Assembly (NCBI GenBank): GCA_964420065.1
Contig: CAYQQK010000004.1
Coordinates: 62,001 to 126,000 of the forward strand
DNA: 64,000 nt
Reading direction: 5' to 3'
Origin: CAYQQK01 sp964420065
GTDB lineage: Bacteria > Bacillota > Dethiobacteria > DTU022
A program made the position numbers and the translations under genes. Shown one piece after another: positions 50,931-59,455 of the stretch; the stretch's first letter is position 1, and the number at the start of each line of letters is the position of its first letter. The notes beneath the pieces were generated by a model that was given only the letters and a program-made list of their open reading frames with translations, was not told the DNA's origin and ran no database searches.

Positions 50931-51272
50931 ATGGATCTAATCCACGAAGTTGAGAAAAAACAACTAAAAACAGATCTTCCCCCCTTCGTTCCCGGTGATA
51001 CCGTCCGGGTGCATGTCAAGGTCGTGGAGGGTAGCCGGGAACGGACCCAGGTTTATGAGGGAGCTGTGATCCGCCGGCAGGGGAGCGGCCTGCGCGAAAC
51101 TTTTACCGTACGGCGTGTCACTTACGGGATCGGGGTGGAGCGGACTTTTCCCTTGCATTCGCCGGTGGTCAGCCGCATTGAAGTAATCAAAAGGGGTCGG
51201 GTGCGTCGGGCCAAGCTCTACTATCTTCGCCAGCGTACCGGGAAAAGGGCCCGGATCAAAGAGCGCCGTTAA
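50931..51272 (+). CDS. rplS: ribosomal protein bL19
   Basis: A 113-residue large-subunit protein: FVPGDTVRVHVKVVEGSRERTQVYEGAVI, RRVTYGIGVERTFPLHSP and RRAKLYYLRQRTGKRARIKER match L19 end to end. It follows trmD and has a strong AGAGGAGG ribosome-binding site. Confidence 0.98.
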   Translation: MDLIHEVEKKQLKTDLPPFVPGDTVRVHVKVVEGSRERTQVYEGAVIRRQGSGLRETFTVRRVTYGIGVERTFPLHSPVVSRIEVIKRGRVRRAKLYYLRQRTGKRARIKERR

Positions 51273-51299
51273 AGAAAAGTCATCGGGGGCGCAGGCAAG

Positions 51300-51845
51300 A
51301 TGAACAAGGATAGAACTAGTGAAGTTTGGGAGTGGGTACGCTCCATCGGTGTCGCCATAATCCTGACGGTGCTGATCAAGATGTTTCTATTCGAGGTTTT
51401 CGAAGTGGACGGGGTATCCATGAACCCGACTCTGGCAAATCATGAACATTTGATCGTGAACAAACTGGTCTATCGGATGGGGCTGCCGGAACCGGGAGAT
51501 ATTGTTGTTTTCAAATACTCCGCGGAGCGGGACTATATCAAACGGGTGATCGGCGTCAGTGGTGACGTGATCGAGGTCCGTGCCGGGGTGGTTCTTCGTA
51601 ACGGCGTGCCCCTGGAGGAGCCTTATGTGGCCGAACAGCCTCGCGCTGATTTCGGGCCGGTAGAGGTGCCGCCGGAGATGATCTTTGCCATGGGTGACAA
51701 CCGGAACAACAGTTCGGATAGCCGGGACCCCGCCGTGGGTTTTATTTCCCTGGAGCAGGTGAAAGGGAAAGCGTTCTGTGTCATCTGGCCATTCCGGGGC
51801 TCACGCGTGCTGCGTCTTGAAAACGTTTCGGAGGCGGGGCGTTGA
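51300..51845 (+). CDS. lepB: signal peptidase I
   Basis: Removes signal peptides from exported proteins. The 181-residue enzyme has one N-terminal membrane segment (WVRSIGVAIILTVLIKMFLFEVF), the nucleophile serine in VDGVSMNPTL, the general-base lysine in YIKRVIGVSGD and the MGDNRNNSSDSRDPAVGFI motif. This is the short Gram-positive (Sip) type. Its stop codon overlaps the start of rbgA. Confidence 0.96.
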   Translation: MNKDRTSEVWEWVRSIGVAIILTVLIKMFLFEVFEVDGVSMNPTLANHEHLIVNKLVYRMGLPEPGDIVVFKYSAERDYIKRVIGVSGDVIEVRAGVVLRNGVPLEEPYVAEQPRADFGPVEVPPEMIFAMGDNRNNSSDSRDPAVGFISLEQVKGKAFCVIWPFRGSRVLRLENVSEAGR

Positions 51846-52711
51846 CGGGATTACACTGGTATCCGGGCAACATGGCCCGTTCTTTAAGACGTTTACGGGA
51901 AGAGGTGCGGCTCGTTGACCTGGTGCTGGAACTCATTGACGCCCGGGTCCCTGTTTCCAGCCGGAACCCCCGTTTATCCCGCCTGGCTTCCCGGAAAGAA
52001 CGGTTGGTTTTGTTGCACAAGGCCGACCGGGCCGAGCCCGCCGCTACCGCCCGCTGGTTGGAATACTTTCAGGAGCAGGGCCTGCCGGCCCTGCCTTTTA
52101 GTGTCCACTGGCCCCAATCCACACCGGCCCTGTTCCGGTTGTTGCGGCAACGGAAGACGAGCTTGCGCCGCTCCCGGCTGCGCAGACCACTGCGATTAAT
52201 GGTTGCCGGCATTCCCAACGTGGGCAAATCAACGCTGATCAATCACCTCGTCGGCCGGAGGGCAACCCGTACCGGTAACTGCCCCGGGATCACCCGGGGC
52301 CGGCAATGGGTCCGCCTGCTGCCGGGTCTGGAGCTGCTTGATACACCGGGGGTGCTTTGGCCCAGTCTGGAGTCGACGGCGGCGCTCCCCCTGACCGCCG
52401 TGGCCGCCCTGCCCGGAGAACGGGTGGATCGCTGCAAAGCAGCCCTGTGGCTGCTTGAGGTTCTCATCGCAGGGAATCAGGATCGGGGACTGTATTTACG
52501 CTATCGTGGTCTAAACCCGGGAGCGGCGGGGGAATTGCTGGAGCAAATTGGGCTACTGCACGGCTGCCTTATTTCCGGGGGAGCGGTCGATCGGGAACGG
52601 GCTGCAGCCCTGTTGCTGCGCGATTTCGAACGGGGCAACCTGGGGAGGATCACCCTTGAAGAACCGCCGCAACCGGTCCCGGGCGATCAAGAAACAGGGG
52701 GGAAACGCTGA
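51842..52711 (+). CDS. rbgA: ribosome biogenesis GTPase RbgA (YlqF)
   Basis: A circularly permuted GTPase for late 50S assembly. The 289-residue protein begins LHWYPGNMARSLRRLREEV, has G4 as LLHKADR (histidine for the usual asparagine of NKxD), then G1 GIPNVGKSTLINHL and G3 DTPGVLWPSL. The C-terminal RNA-binding helical domain follows. The start is a TTG overlapping the lepB stop by four bases, implying coupled translation. Confidence 0.93.
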   Translation: MTGLHWYPGNMARSLRRLREEVRLVDLVLELIDARVPVSSRNPRLSRLASRKERLVLLHKADRAEPAATARWLEYFQEQGLPALPFSVHWPQSTPALFRLLRQRKTSLRRSRLRRPLRLMVAGIPNVGKSTLINHLVGRRATRTGNCPGITRGRQWVRLLPGLELLDTPGVLWPSLESTAALPLTAVAALPGERVDRCKAALWLLEVLIAGNQDRGLYLRYRGLNPGAAGELLEQIGLLHGCLISGGAVDRERAAALLLRDFERGNLGRITLEEPPQPVPGDQETGGKR

Positions 52712-53484
52712 TGCGCCGGCTGACTTTAAAGGAGCTGGCGCTGCACCTGCAATCACCTGCTGTTTTGTCGCGCAAGGAAGAAAATGATTTGCAGCAGGAT
52801 CCGCGCCGGGGTGCGCAGTTGCTCCTGGATGCCTACCGGAGGCGACGGCAGCGTGAAAAGGCCGAGATAAAACGTTTGCAACGAATGCTGGCCCGGGAAC
52901 ATTACCACCGGGAACGGGGCGCCGGGTACGTGGCCGGGTTGGACGAGGCCGGGCGGGGGCCTCTGGCCGGACCGGTGGTGGCTGCGGCGGTAATCATGCC
53001 CCCCGGCCTGGTTATCACCGGTTTGAAGGATTCGAAGCAACTCTCCGCCGGGCAGCGGGATGATCTGTACCGCCACATTCGTCGGACAGCTCTCGGAATG
53101 GGGGTTGGAATCGGCCCGGTCGCACTGATCGATCGCATCAACATTTTCAATGCATTGATGGTGGCCATGCGGGATGCAATCAGACGCCTCCCGGTGACGC
53201 CCGACCTGGTTTTGGTTGACGGCTACCCGGTACGAGGGCTGCAGTTGCCCCAGGAGGCGATCAAGGGTGGCGATGCTGTTTGCCACTGTATCGCCGCCGC
53301 TTCGGTGGTGGCCAAAGTAATCCGGGACCGGATCATGGTTGCTTTGCACCAGCGCTGGCCCGAGTATGGCTTTGAACAGCACAAAGGTTATGCCACCGCC
53401 GCCCACCGGGAAGCGCTGCGCCATTACGGCATCTGCCCCTGCCACCGCCGAACTTTTAACCGGGAAGGGACCCCTGAGGGGTAA
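52711..53484 (+). CDS. rnhB: ribonuclease HII
   Basis: Removes ribonucleotides from DNA. The 257-residue enzyme has an N-terminal extension of about 70 residues (RRLTLKELALHLQ ... REKAEIKRLQRML), as in Bacillus RnhB. The catalytic core follows: VAGLDEAGRGPLAGPVVAAAV, LKDSKQLS, VDGYPV and the glutamate/aspartate in KVIRDRIM. Its first base overlaps the last base of rbgA. Confidence 0.96.
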   Translation: MRRLTLKELALHLQSPAVLSRKEENDLQQDPRRGAQLLLDAYRRRRQREKAEIKRLQRMLAREHYHRERGAGYVAGLDEAGRGPLAGPVVAAAVIMPPGLVITGLKDSKQLSAGQRDDLYRHIRRTALGMGVGIGPVALIDRINIFNALMVAMRDAIRRLPVTPDLVLVDGYPVRGLQLPQEAIKGGDAVCHCIAAASVVAKVIRDRIMVALHQRWPEYGFEQHKGYATAAHREALRHYGICPCHRRTFNREGTPEG

Positions 53485-53509
53485 ACCGGAAGAAGGGGGA
53501 GCATTTAAA

Positions 53510-53863
53510 GTGACCATGCGGCGCCGCCGGGCGGGGCAGGCCGGGGAGGAAGTGGCGGTGGATCACCTGCGGCAGAAAGGATACTTGATCCTTCACCGCA
53601 ATTACCGTTGTGCTTTGGGAGAACTGGACATCGTGGCCAGGGACGGAACGATGCTGGTTTTTGTGGAGGTGCGCAGTCGCAGCGGGGATTATTATGGTCG
53701 TGCCTGCGAGGCATTAAGCCGGGCCAAACTGGCCCGTTTACGAAAACTGGCCCTTTATTACCTTGCGGTAGAACATAAAAAGGAAATACCCTGTCGTTGC
53801 GACCTCCTGGCCGTGGATTGGGAAGCAGGGCGTCCCCGGATCACCCACATCCAGAACATCTAG
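53510..53863 (+). CDS. yraN: UPF0102 (YraN) family endonuclease-like protein
   Basis: A 117-residue protein with the PD-(D/E)xK-like core: GQAGEEVAVDHLRQKGYLILHRNYRCALGELDIVARDG followed by VFVEVRSRS. The family lies beside rnhB or rsmI in most bacteria; its role is unsettled, possibly in recombination or replication. The GTG at 53510 follows GGGGGAG at eight bases; a longer frame overlapping rnhB is not conserved. Confidence 0.93.
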   Translation: MTMRRRRAGQAGEEVAVDHLRQKGYLILHRNYRCALGELDIVARDGTMLVFVEVRSRSGDYYGRACEALSRAKLARLRKLALYYLAVEHKKEIPCRCDLLAVDWEAGRPRITHIQNI

Positions 53864-53933
53864 ATTTTAGAAGGCCTTCAACCGTCATTATCCCTTGAAT
53901 TACCATATCCCAGCAATCGGCAGACATTACCGT

Positions 53934-53947
53934 TTATGTTAACATAA
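53934..53947. promoter_or_regulatory. palindromic operator candidate, upstream copy
   Basis: TTATGTTAACATAA is a perfect 14-base palindrome. It shares the 13-mer ATGTTAACATAAA with a second copy at 54026-54038; the two centres are 90 bases apart and flank the promoter of the LysM hydrolase gene. Confidence 0.6.
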
Positions 53948-53984
53948 AGTAATAGCTGCTTCCCTATTTGGCCCGCGGACGGGC

Positions 53985-54013
53985 ATGAGCCTTTTTGAAA
54001 GGCTCATTTTTTT
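53985..54013 (+). terminator. intrinsic terminator of the translation superoperon
   Basis: ATGAGCCTTT (53985-53994) pairs perfectly with AAAGGCTCAT (53998-54007), with a three-base loop and seven T residues (54007-54013). It ends the long operon after yraN. Confidence 0.9.
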
Positions 54014-54023
54014 CCGCTATAAT
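53995..54023 (+). promoter_or_regulatory. sigma-A-like promoter overlapping the terminator
   Basis: TTGAAA (53995-54000) lies in the terminator loop and 3' arm, followed by 17 bases and TATAAT (54018-54023). It directs transcription into the LysM hydrolase gene. Confidence 0.7.
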
Positions 54024-54025
54024 CC

Positions 54026-54038
54026 ATGTTAACATAAA
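54026..54038. promoter_or_regulatory. palindromic operator candidate, downstream copy
   Basis: ATGTTAACATAAA, containing the palindrome ATGTTAACAT, begins two bases after the -10 element and so covers the transcription start. This is the classical place for repressor binding. Confidence 0.6.
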
Positions 54039-54161
54039 TCGCCGAATCATTTTGAACGGGGGACCCGGTTGTTGTGGGGGGTGAACCGGTCATTACCGGG
54101 GGGCTACTCCTGGCCCCAACCCGTCAGCTAACCCCGGAGGCGAAAAGGAGGTTACATAGCT

Positions 54162-54941
54162 TTGTTGCGAAACCTGAAAACAGCATTATCCCTTTCCTTT
54201 CTCCTTCTCCTTCTCCTTCTCGTTACCGGAACGGCAGAAGCCGCAATTAACCATACCGTTCAGAGCGGTGAGACCGTATTTCTGATTGCCGGGCATTACG
54301 GCACTACCAGCGCAGCCATTACCGGCGCCAACAATCTTTCCAGTCCCGATTGGATCTACCCGGGCCAGGTGCTGGTTATACCGGATGACGGGCAGCACCG
54401 GTATATGGTCGTGCAGGGGGATACCGTTTTTTTGATCGCCCGGCGTTTTGGCATTACAGACGTATCTCTCTCCCAGGCCAACAATCTTTCCAGTCCCGAT
54501 TGGATCTACCCCGGTCAGGTACTGCTCATTCCAGGACGGGCTTCCGGCGATGCCCCATCCCGGGGGGGACGTGTTTCTGATGCCGACCTGGACCTCCTGG
54601 CACGCCTGGTCCGCGCTGAAGCTGGAGGGGAGCTGTACCAGGGGCAGGTAGCGGTGGCTGCAACGGTTCTGAACCGGGTCAGGGATGCTCGTTATCCCGG
54701 CACCATCGGCGGGGTCATCTACCAGGTAGCGGGCGGTTATTACCAGTATTGCCCGGTTCAGAATGGAACGATCAATCTTCCCGCCGGCGAACCGGCCTAT
54801 CAGGCGGCACGTGATGCCGTAAATGGGTGGGATCCTTCGTTTGGTGCGACCGGTTTTTACAATCCCGCCAAAACGACCAACCAGTGGGTGCGTAGCCAGC
54901 CTGTCACCACCGTCATCGGCAATCATGTATTTTTCAGGTAG
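54162..54941 (+). CDS. LysM-domain spore cortex/cell-wall hydrolase (SleB-type)
   Basis: A secreted 259-residue peptidoglycan hydrolase. A signal peptide (LSLSFLLLLLLLVTGTAEA) is followed by two LysM repeats of about 45 residues (HTVQSGETVFLIAGHYG and YMVVQGDTVFLIARRFG). The C-terminal SleB/CwlJ hydrolase domain starts ADLDLLARLVRAEAGGELYQGQVAVAATVLNRV with the catalytic glutamate in RAEAGGE, and also has FYNPAKTTNQWV. Such enzymes degrade spore cortex or remodel wall. Both LysM repeats contain the same NNLSSPDWIYPGQVL, identical over 35 bases of DNA, which points to a recent duplication or gene conversion. The start is a TTG behind AAGGAGG. Confidence 0.9.
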   Translation: MLRNLKTALSLSFLLLLLLLVTGTAEAAINHTVQSGETVFLIAGHYGTTSAAITGANNLSSPDWIYPGQVLVIPDDGQHRYMVVQGDTVFLIARRFGITDVSLSQANNLSSPDWIYPGQVLLIPGRASGDAPSRGGRVSDADLDLLARLVRAEAGGELYQGQVAVAATVLNRVRDARYPGTIGGVIYQVAGGYYQYCPVQNGTINLPAGEPAYQAARDAVNGWDPSFGATGFYNPAKTTNQWVRSQPVTTVIGNHVFFR

Positions 54942-54976
54942 CGCGCAGGCGTGAGCCTGACCAACGTTTAAAAAGG

Positions 54977-55002
54977 GCCTTCCCTTTCGGGAAGGCTTTT
55001 TT
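54977..55002 (+). terminator. intrinsic terminator after the LysM hydrolase
   Basis: GCCTTCCC (54977-54984), loop TTTC, GGGAAGGC (54989-54996), then six T residues. Confidence 0.9.
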
Positions 55003-55243
55003 ATCTGAAACAGAGAACACTCTTTTGGCGGCGCTCCATTGATTAACCGGCCTTTGCGGGTGAAAAAGCACAAAGCAACGATCGGGGCGCGGCCCGGTCA
55101 CTTTCTCCCGGCGGAACAGAAGCCTTTTTGGTAATACGGGGATTTCACGGTTAAGGTTCTTCTGGTAGAATCGGTACATTCGAAAACCGGCTTTCGGCCG
55201 GTGACGTATCTGAAGGGCGTTGCCAAAGAGGGAGGGAAAAAAA

Positions 55244-55723
55244 ACGCGCTACATCGCTGTTGTCGGCGGTTCGCATTGTTCCGTGGAAACGGCTGTTCTG
55301 GCGGAAGAGGTTGGAGCTGCAATCGCACGGCGGGGCGGCATTTTAATCTGCGGCGGCGGAGAGGGTGCAATGGAGGCCGCTTCCAGGGGCGCCCGCACCG
55401 CCGGGGGGATGGTAATCGGCATTCTTTATGGAAATGACCCAAACCAGGGCAATCCCTACCTCACCGCGGCTGTTGCCACCGGTTTGGGCGAAGCCCGTAA
55501 CGCCATTATCGCCCGGACCGCCGATGCCGTCATCGCCGTGGGTGGCGAATTTGGCACCCTTTCCGAGATCGCCCTGGCCCTGAAGATGGGCAAAGCGGTG
55601 ATCGGTTTGAAATCATGGCGAATCATTCCCTCCGTGCCCATGGAAAACGGGATCATGGCCGTGGCAAACCCGGCCGAAGCCGTGGCCACAGCCTGGGAGT
55701 ATGCCTCCCGCCAAAGAGACTGA
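55244..55723 (+). CDS. TIGR00725/LOG-like Rossmann protein, apparent ACG start
   Basis: A protein of about 159 residues related to the TIGR00725 group, near the lysine-decarboxylase-like (LOG) and molybdenum-cofactor-carrier fold. Marks are YIAVVGGSHCS, ICGGGEGAMEAASRGA, IGILYG and AVGGEFGTLSEIALALKMGK. The nucleotide or ligand is unknown. Relatives begin M-(R/K)-YIAVIGG, and here the codon before RYIAVVGG is ACG at 55244. It stands exactly seven bases after GAGGGAGGG, which suggests an ACG start. The only canonical alternative is a TTG at 55220, too close to its own purine run and adding residues not typical of the family. Confidence 0.8.
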   Translation, partial: TRYIAVVGGSHCSVETAVLAEEVGAAIARRGGILICGGGEGAMEAASRGARTAGGMVIGILYGNDPNQGNPYLTAAVATGLGEARNAIIARTADAVIAVGGEFGTLSEIALALKMGKAVIGLKSWRIIPSVPMENGIMAVANPAEAVATAWEYASRQRD

Positions 55724-55766
55724 ACAGTCCGGATCAAAAACTGTTTTTCCTATTGGAGTGATCATG

Positions 55767-56990
55767 ATGAAATATATCATTGTACTCGGCGACGGGATGG
55801 CCGATTATCCTGTTGGCGGGCTGAAAGGGAAGACCCCCTTGCAGGCCGCCTGCAAACCGGAGCTGGATTACCTGGCCCGGGGCGGCCTGGTCGGGCTGGT
55901 ACAGACTGTTCCCGCCGGACTGGCCCCGGGTAGCGACACCGCCAACCTTTCCGTGCTTGGGTATGATCCGCGGCGCTACTACAGCGGGCGCTCCCCGTTC
56001 GAGGCGGCCAGTCTGGGCATCTCCATGCAAGAGGATGATGTTTCTTTCCGTTGCAACGTGGTTACCCTTTCCACCGCCGGATCATACCCGGAGAAAACCA
56101 TGCTCGATTACAGTGCGGGGGGAATCCCCACGGAAGAATCCCGCATCCTGATTGAAGAAACTGCCCGGCGGCTCAACACCGCGGAGATTAAATTCTTCCC
56201 CGGCCAAAGTTACCGCCACCTCATGCTCTGGCACGGCGGGCCGCACGAATGGAACCTTACCCCCCCTCACGATATCAGCGGGCAGGTGGTGGGACCGTAC
56301 CTGCCCGGCGGACCCCATGGCCCGATCCTTCTGGAGCTGATGCGGGAAAGCAGTATTTTTTTACCGGAACACCCGATCAACCGCAGCCGCGTGACGCGCG
56401 GTCTGCCTCCCGCCAATTCCCTCTGGCTCTGGGGCGAGGGCACCACACCCTCCCTGCCTTCTTTTGAAACGAAATACGGGCTTCGGGGAGCGGTAATCTC
56501 CGCCGTCGATTTGATCATGGGCCTCGGTAAATGCGCCGGGCTTAAACCTCTGCCGGTGCAAGGAGCGACCGGGGACAACCACACCAACTTTGAAGGGAAA
56601 GCCCGGACTGCCTTGCAAGCTCTGGAACAGGGGTATGACTTTGTTTTCATCCACCTCGAGGCGCCCGACGAGTACGGCCACCGCAACGCACCTGCCGAAA
56701 AAGTACGCGCGATCGAACTGATCGACCGGCTGGTAGTAAAAACGGTGCGGGCGGGACTCGACCGCATCGGTGAAAGCTATACCTTGATGGTCCTGCCCGA
56801 TCACGCCACCCCCTTGAGCGTGCGCACCCATACTTCCGATCCGGTCCCGTTTGTGATCTACCGCAACGATGCCCCGGCTCCTGCAGACCCCGGCCGCACC
56901 TTTGACGAGGCCGGAGCGGCCCGCAGCGGTCTTCTCGTGGAGGAGGGATATCGCCTCATGGATCTGTTCCTTGAGCCGCGCGAGCCTTGA
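55767..56990 (+). CDS. apgM: 2,3-bisphosphoglycerate-independent phosphoglycerate mutase, archaeal (ApgM) type
   Basis: A 407-residue alkaline-phosphatase-superfamily enzyme. MKYIIVLGDGMADYP gives the metal-binding aspartate, SDTANLSVLGYDP the serine nucleophile, and RCNVVTL and HLEAPDEYGHRN plus DHATPLSVRTH the second metal site. ApgM interconverts 2- and 3-phosphoglycerate. A bacterial subgroup of this family (TIGR02535) has been proposed to act as homoserine kinase instead, and sequence alone does not exclude that here. GGAG precedes the ATG at 55767; another ATG lies one codon upstream. Confidence 0.88.
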   Translation: MKYIIVLGDGMADYPVGGLKGKTPLQAACKPELDYLARGGLVGLVQTVPAGLAPGSDTANLSVLGYDPRRYYSGRSPFEAASLGISMQEDDVSFRCNVVTLSTAGSYPEKTMLDYSAGGIPTEESRILIEETARRLNTAEIKFFPGQSYRHLMLWHGGPHEWNLTPPHDISGQVVGPYLPGGPHGPILLELMRESSIFLPEHPINRSRVTRGLPPANSLWLWGEGTTPSLPSFETKYGLRGAVISAVDLIMGLGKCAGLKPLPVQGATGDNHTNFEGKARTALQALEQGYDFVFIHLEAPDEYGHRNAPAEKVRAIELIDRLVVKTVRAGLDRIGESYTLMVLPDHATPLSVRTHTSDPVPFVIYRNDAPAPADPGRTFDEAGAARSGLLVEEGYRLMDLFLEPREP

Positions 56991-57126
56991 TGCAGTTGCG
57001 AAATAGTTCAGTCCAAGCAGTTTGACAATACATTTTGCCGTGATCGCTGGGCCGTTCCAAGAATCTTCACATCCTGAAACGTCGATTGAAGAAGCAAAAT
57101 CTTGCCTATCCCTGAGGTTCCAAGGC

Positions 57127-57597
57127 TCACCGGTGCTCTTTTTCGTGTGCAAGAAGCCATTCCTTGCGCCAGATCCCGTCCTTGCCCCCGTAGCCGGTCA
57201 TGCTGCCGTCGCTGCCGATGATGCGGTGGCAGGGGATGATCAGGACTGCGGGGTTTTGGCGGTTGGCGCCTCCCACCGCCCGGCTTGCCCGGAGGTTGCC
57301 GGTAGCGGCGGCGATCTCCTTGTAGGTCGCGGTGTCGCCGTAGGGTATTTTGAGCAGGGCGGACCAGACCTTGAGCTGAAATGGTGTCCCCTTAAGTTCC
57401 AGTTCAAGGCTGAACTTCCGCCGCGTCCCGGCAAAATACTCCCGGATCTGGGCCGCGGCCAGCTCCACGTACGGCCCCGCGTCATACACTTTGCACGGGC
57501 GGTCAACGAAACCAACGGTCAGCACCGCCGCCTCTGTGCCGCAGATCTCGACCAGCCCGATCGGAGAACGGCAGTAAGCATGAAACACTTCCGTCAC
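57127..57597 (-). CDS. ogt: methylated-DNA--protein-cysteine methyltransferase
   Basis: A suicide repair protein that takes methyl groups from O6-methylguanine. The 156-residue form has the N-terminal domain (YCRSPIGLVEICG) and the DNA-binding/catalytic domain FQLKVWSALLKIPYGDTATY. ASRAVGGANRQNP and the acceptor cysteine in IIPCHRIIGSDG follow. The GTG at 57597 follows GAGGGGGTG at eight bases; a longer frame to 57690 adds residues outside the family. It converges with apgM. Confidence 0.94.
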   Translation of the reverse strand: MTEVFHAYCRSPIGLVEICGTEAAVLTVGFVDRPCKVYDAGPYVELAAAQIREYFAGTRRKFSLELELKGTPFQLKVWSALLKIPYGDTATYKEIAAATGNLRASRAVGGANRQNPAVLIIPCHRIIGSDGSMTGYGGKDGIWRKEWLLAHEKEHR

Positions 57598-57916
57598 GGG
57601 AAAAGCACCCCCTCGCTTTTGTGGGAACGATTCCCCGGCCAAACAAAACGTCCTTTGGCTAAATTCGGGAAACCTGCTATGCAATTTCAAGCAAACCTGG
57701 CTTGCAAAAAGAATTAGCCTTCCGGTTGAAAATTCCTTTTGGAGCGGTACAAGTCCAACCTGGATTTATGGATGCTCGCCGGGAGAATTGTGGGATGGCA
57801 GGAAGCAGAAAAGTATCCGAAAGAGAATTGAAGCGCCTGCAATCCGTCAGACCAGGTGTCAAGACAATGGTGGTTGGTGGCCCGGCAGTAATTAGTGAAG
57901 GGTCCCGGAAGAGGGT
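57598..57916. other. intergenic region between ogt and comM
   Basis: About 320 bases with no gene I can support. A plus-strand open frame (57702-57920) and a minus-strand one (57677-57862) are present, but neither has a ribosome-binding site or a recognisable protein. The promoter of ogt and the end of the comM transcript must lie here; no clear terminator is visible. Confidence 0.5.
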
Positions 57917-59455
57917 CTAGGTCCGACGGTCGAGGCTGCGGTACTGGATTGCTTCGGCGATGTGGGGGGCTTCGATGGTTTCGCTTCCGGCAAGATCGGC
58001 GATGCTGCGGGCCACGCGGATGATGCGGTCGTGGGCACGCATGGAAAGGGCCAGGCTGCGGAAAGCCTGTCGCAAAAGGTGCCGCGCTTCCGCGGTCAGC
58101 GGGCAGTATTTTTTGTAATGGCGCGGGCGTAACCCGGCATTGCAGAGTATTTTCAAATCACGGTAGCGTTTCCGTTGTCTTTCGCGAGCTGCTTCGACCC
58201 GATGGCGGATGGTCTCCGAATCTTCGCCGGTCGGGTTTTCTTCAAGGTCTTGCGGGTTCACCCGTGGTACTTCCACCTGGAGGTCGATCCGGTCGATCAA
58301 CGGTCCCGAGAGACGGGACCGGTATCGGTGCACCTGGGAGGGGCTGCAGCGGCACTCTCGCAACGGATCCCCGTAATTGCCGCACGGGCAGGGGTTCATT
58401 GAACCGACAAAAATAAATTCACTGGGATAGGTGATCGTGGCGGCGACGCGAGTTACGGTCACGGTGCCTTCCTCGAGGGGCTGGCGCAGTGCCTCCAGTA
58501 CCTCCCGGCTGTATTCCGGCAGTTCATCCAGGAAGAGTACTCCCCGATGGGCCAGGCTGATCTCTCCCGGACGGGGGACCTTCCCGCCGCCGATGATCCC
58601 GGCGGCGGAGGCGCCGTGGTGCGGGTTGCGGAAAGGGCGCTCGGTAACCAGGGGACAGTTTGGGGGCAAGCATCCGGCCACACTGTGGATGCGGGTGATC
58701 TCGAGCATTTCCTCCAGCTCCGGGCGGGGCAGGATCGTGGGCAGGCGGCGGGCGAGCATAGTCTTGCCGCTCCCGGGCGGGCCGTAAAGCAGCAGATTAT
58801 GCGAACCGGCAGCGGCCACCTCGAGCGCACGCCGGGCTGTTTCCTGGCCGTGTACTTCGTTAAAATCCACCCCGGCGCCGCCGCCCCGGGACGGAATGTC
58901 AATTTGGGGTGATTTTTCTACCGGTATTTCCGCTTCTCCGCTGAGGCAGCATGCCAGTTGCCGCAGGGTCGCTACCCCCCGGACGGTTGCTTCCGGGATC
59001 AGGGCCGCTTCGGAAGCGTTTACGACTGGCAGGTACAAATTGAAACCCTGCAGGCGGGGATGCACGGCAAGCGTGGCGGCCATGGCCAGGGCTCCGTTGA
59101 TGCGGCGCAAGGAACCCTCCAGGGAAAGTTCGCCGATGAAAATGGAGCGCTGCAGATGTTCCGAGACCGGAATTTGCCCGGTTGCGGCCAGCAGGGCTAC
59201 CGCCAGGGCCAGATCGAAGGATGGCCCTTCTTTTTTGATATCGGCGGGGGCGAGGTTGGCCGTAATGCGGCGGAGCGGGAAATCAAAGCCGCTGTTACGG
59301 ACGGCGGCTCGTACCCTTTCCCGAGCTTCCCGGACCGAGGCGTCGGGCAGGCCGATCAGGTCGAATGAGGGCAGGCTGCCGGAGAGGTATATCTCTACCT
59401 CCAGGGGGACCCCTTCCAGGCCGATGAGGGCACAGGACATCACTTTGGCCAGCAT
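57917..59455 (-). CDS. comM: YifB/ComM-family magnesium-chelatase-like AAA+ ATPase
   Basis: A 512-residue protein with an N-terminal Lon-protease-like fold (LIGLEGVPLEVEIYLSGSLPSFDLIGLPDASVREARERVRAA). The AAA+ core follows: Walker A YGPPGSGKTMLARRLP, Walker B HRGVLFLDELPEYSREVLEALRQPLEEG, and the zinc-binding NPCPCGNYGDPLRECRCSPS. ComM is a hexameric helicase that promotes branch migration during natural transformation. AGGGACCTTCCCG-type motifs of the chelatase family are also present. It begins at an ATG behind CGGGAGAAAATC. No dprA is adjacent. Confidence 0.93.
   Translation of the reverse strand: MLAKVMSCALIGLEGVPLEVEIYLSGSLPSFDLIGLPDASVREARERVRAAVRNSGFDFPLRRITANLAPADIKKEGPSFDLALAVALLAATGQIPVSEHLQRSIFIGELSLEGSLRRINGALAMAATLAVHPRLQGFNLYLPVVNASEAALIPEATVRGVATLRQLACCLSGEAEIPVEKSPQIDIPSRGGGAGVDFNEVHGQETARRALEVAAAGSHNLLLYGPPGSGKTMLARRLPTILPRPELEEMLEITRIHSVAGCLPPNCPLVTERPFRNPHHGASAAGIIGGGKVPRPGEISLAHRGVLFLDELPEYSREVLEALRQPLEEGTVTVTRVAATITYPSEFIFVGSMNPCPCGNYGDPLRECRCSPSQVHRYRSRLSGPLIDRIDLQVEVPRVNPQDLEENPTGEDSETIRHRVEAARERQRKRYRDLKILCNAGLRPRHYKKYCPLTAEARHLLRQAFRSLALSMRAHDRIIRVARSIADLAGSETIEAPHIAEAIQYRSLDRRT

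Noticed and set aside
57702..57920. Small plus-strand open frame between ogt and comM (72 codons).
   Set aside because: No ribosome-binding site, no recognisable composition, and it runs into the comM stop on the other strand. A shorter version from an ATG at 57795 is equally unsupported.
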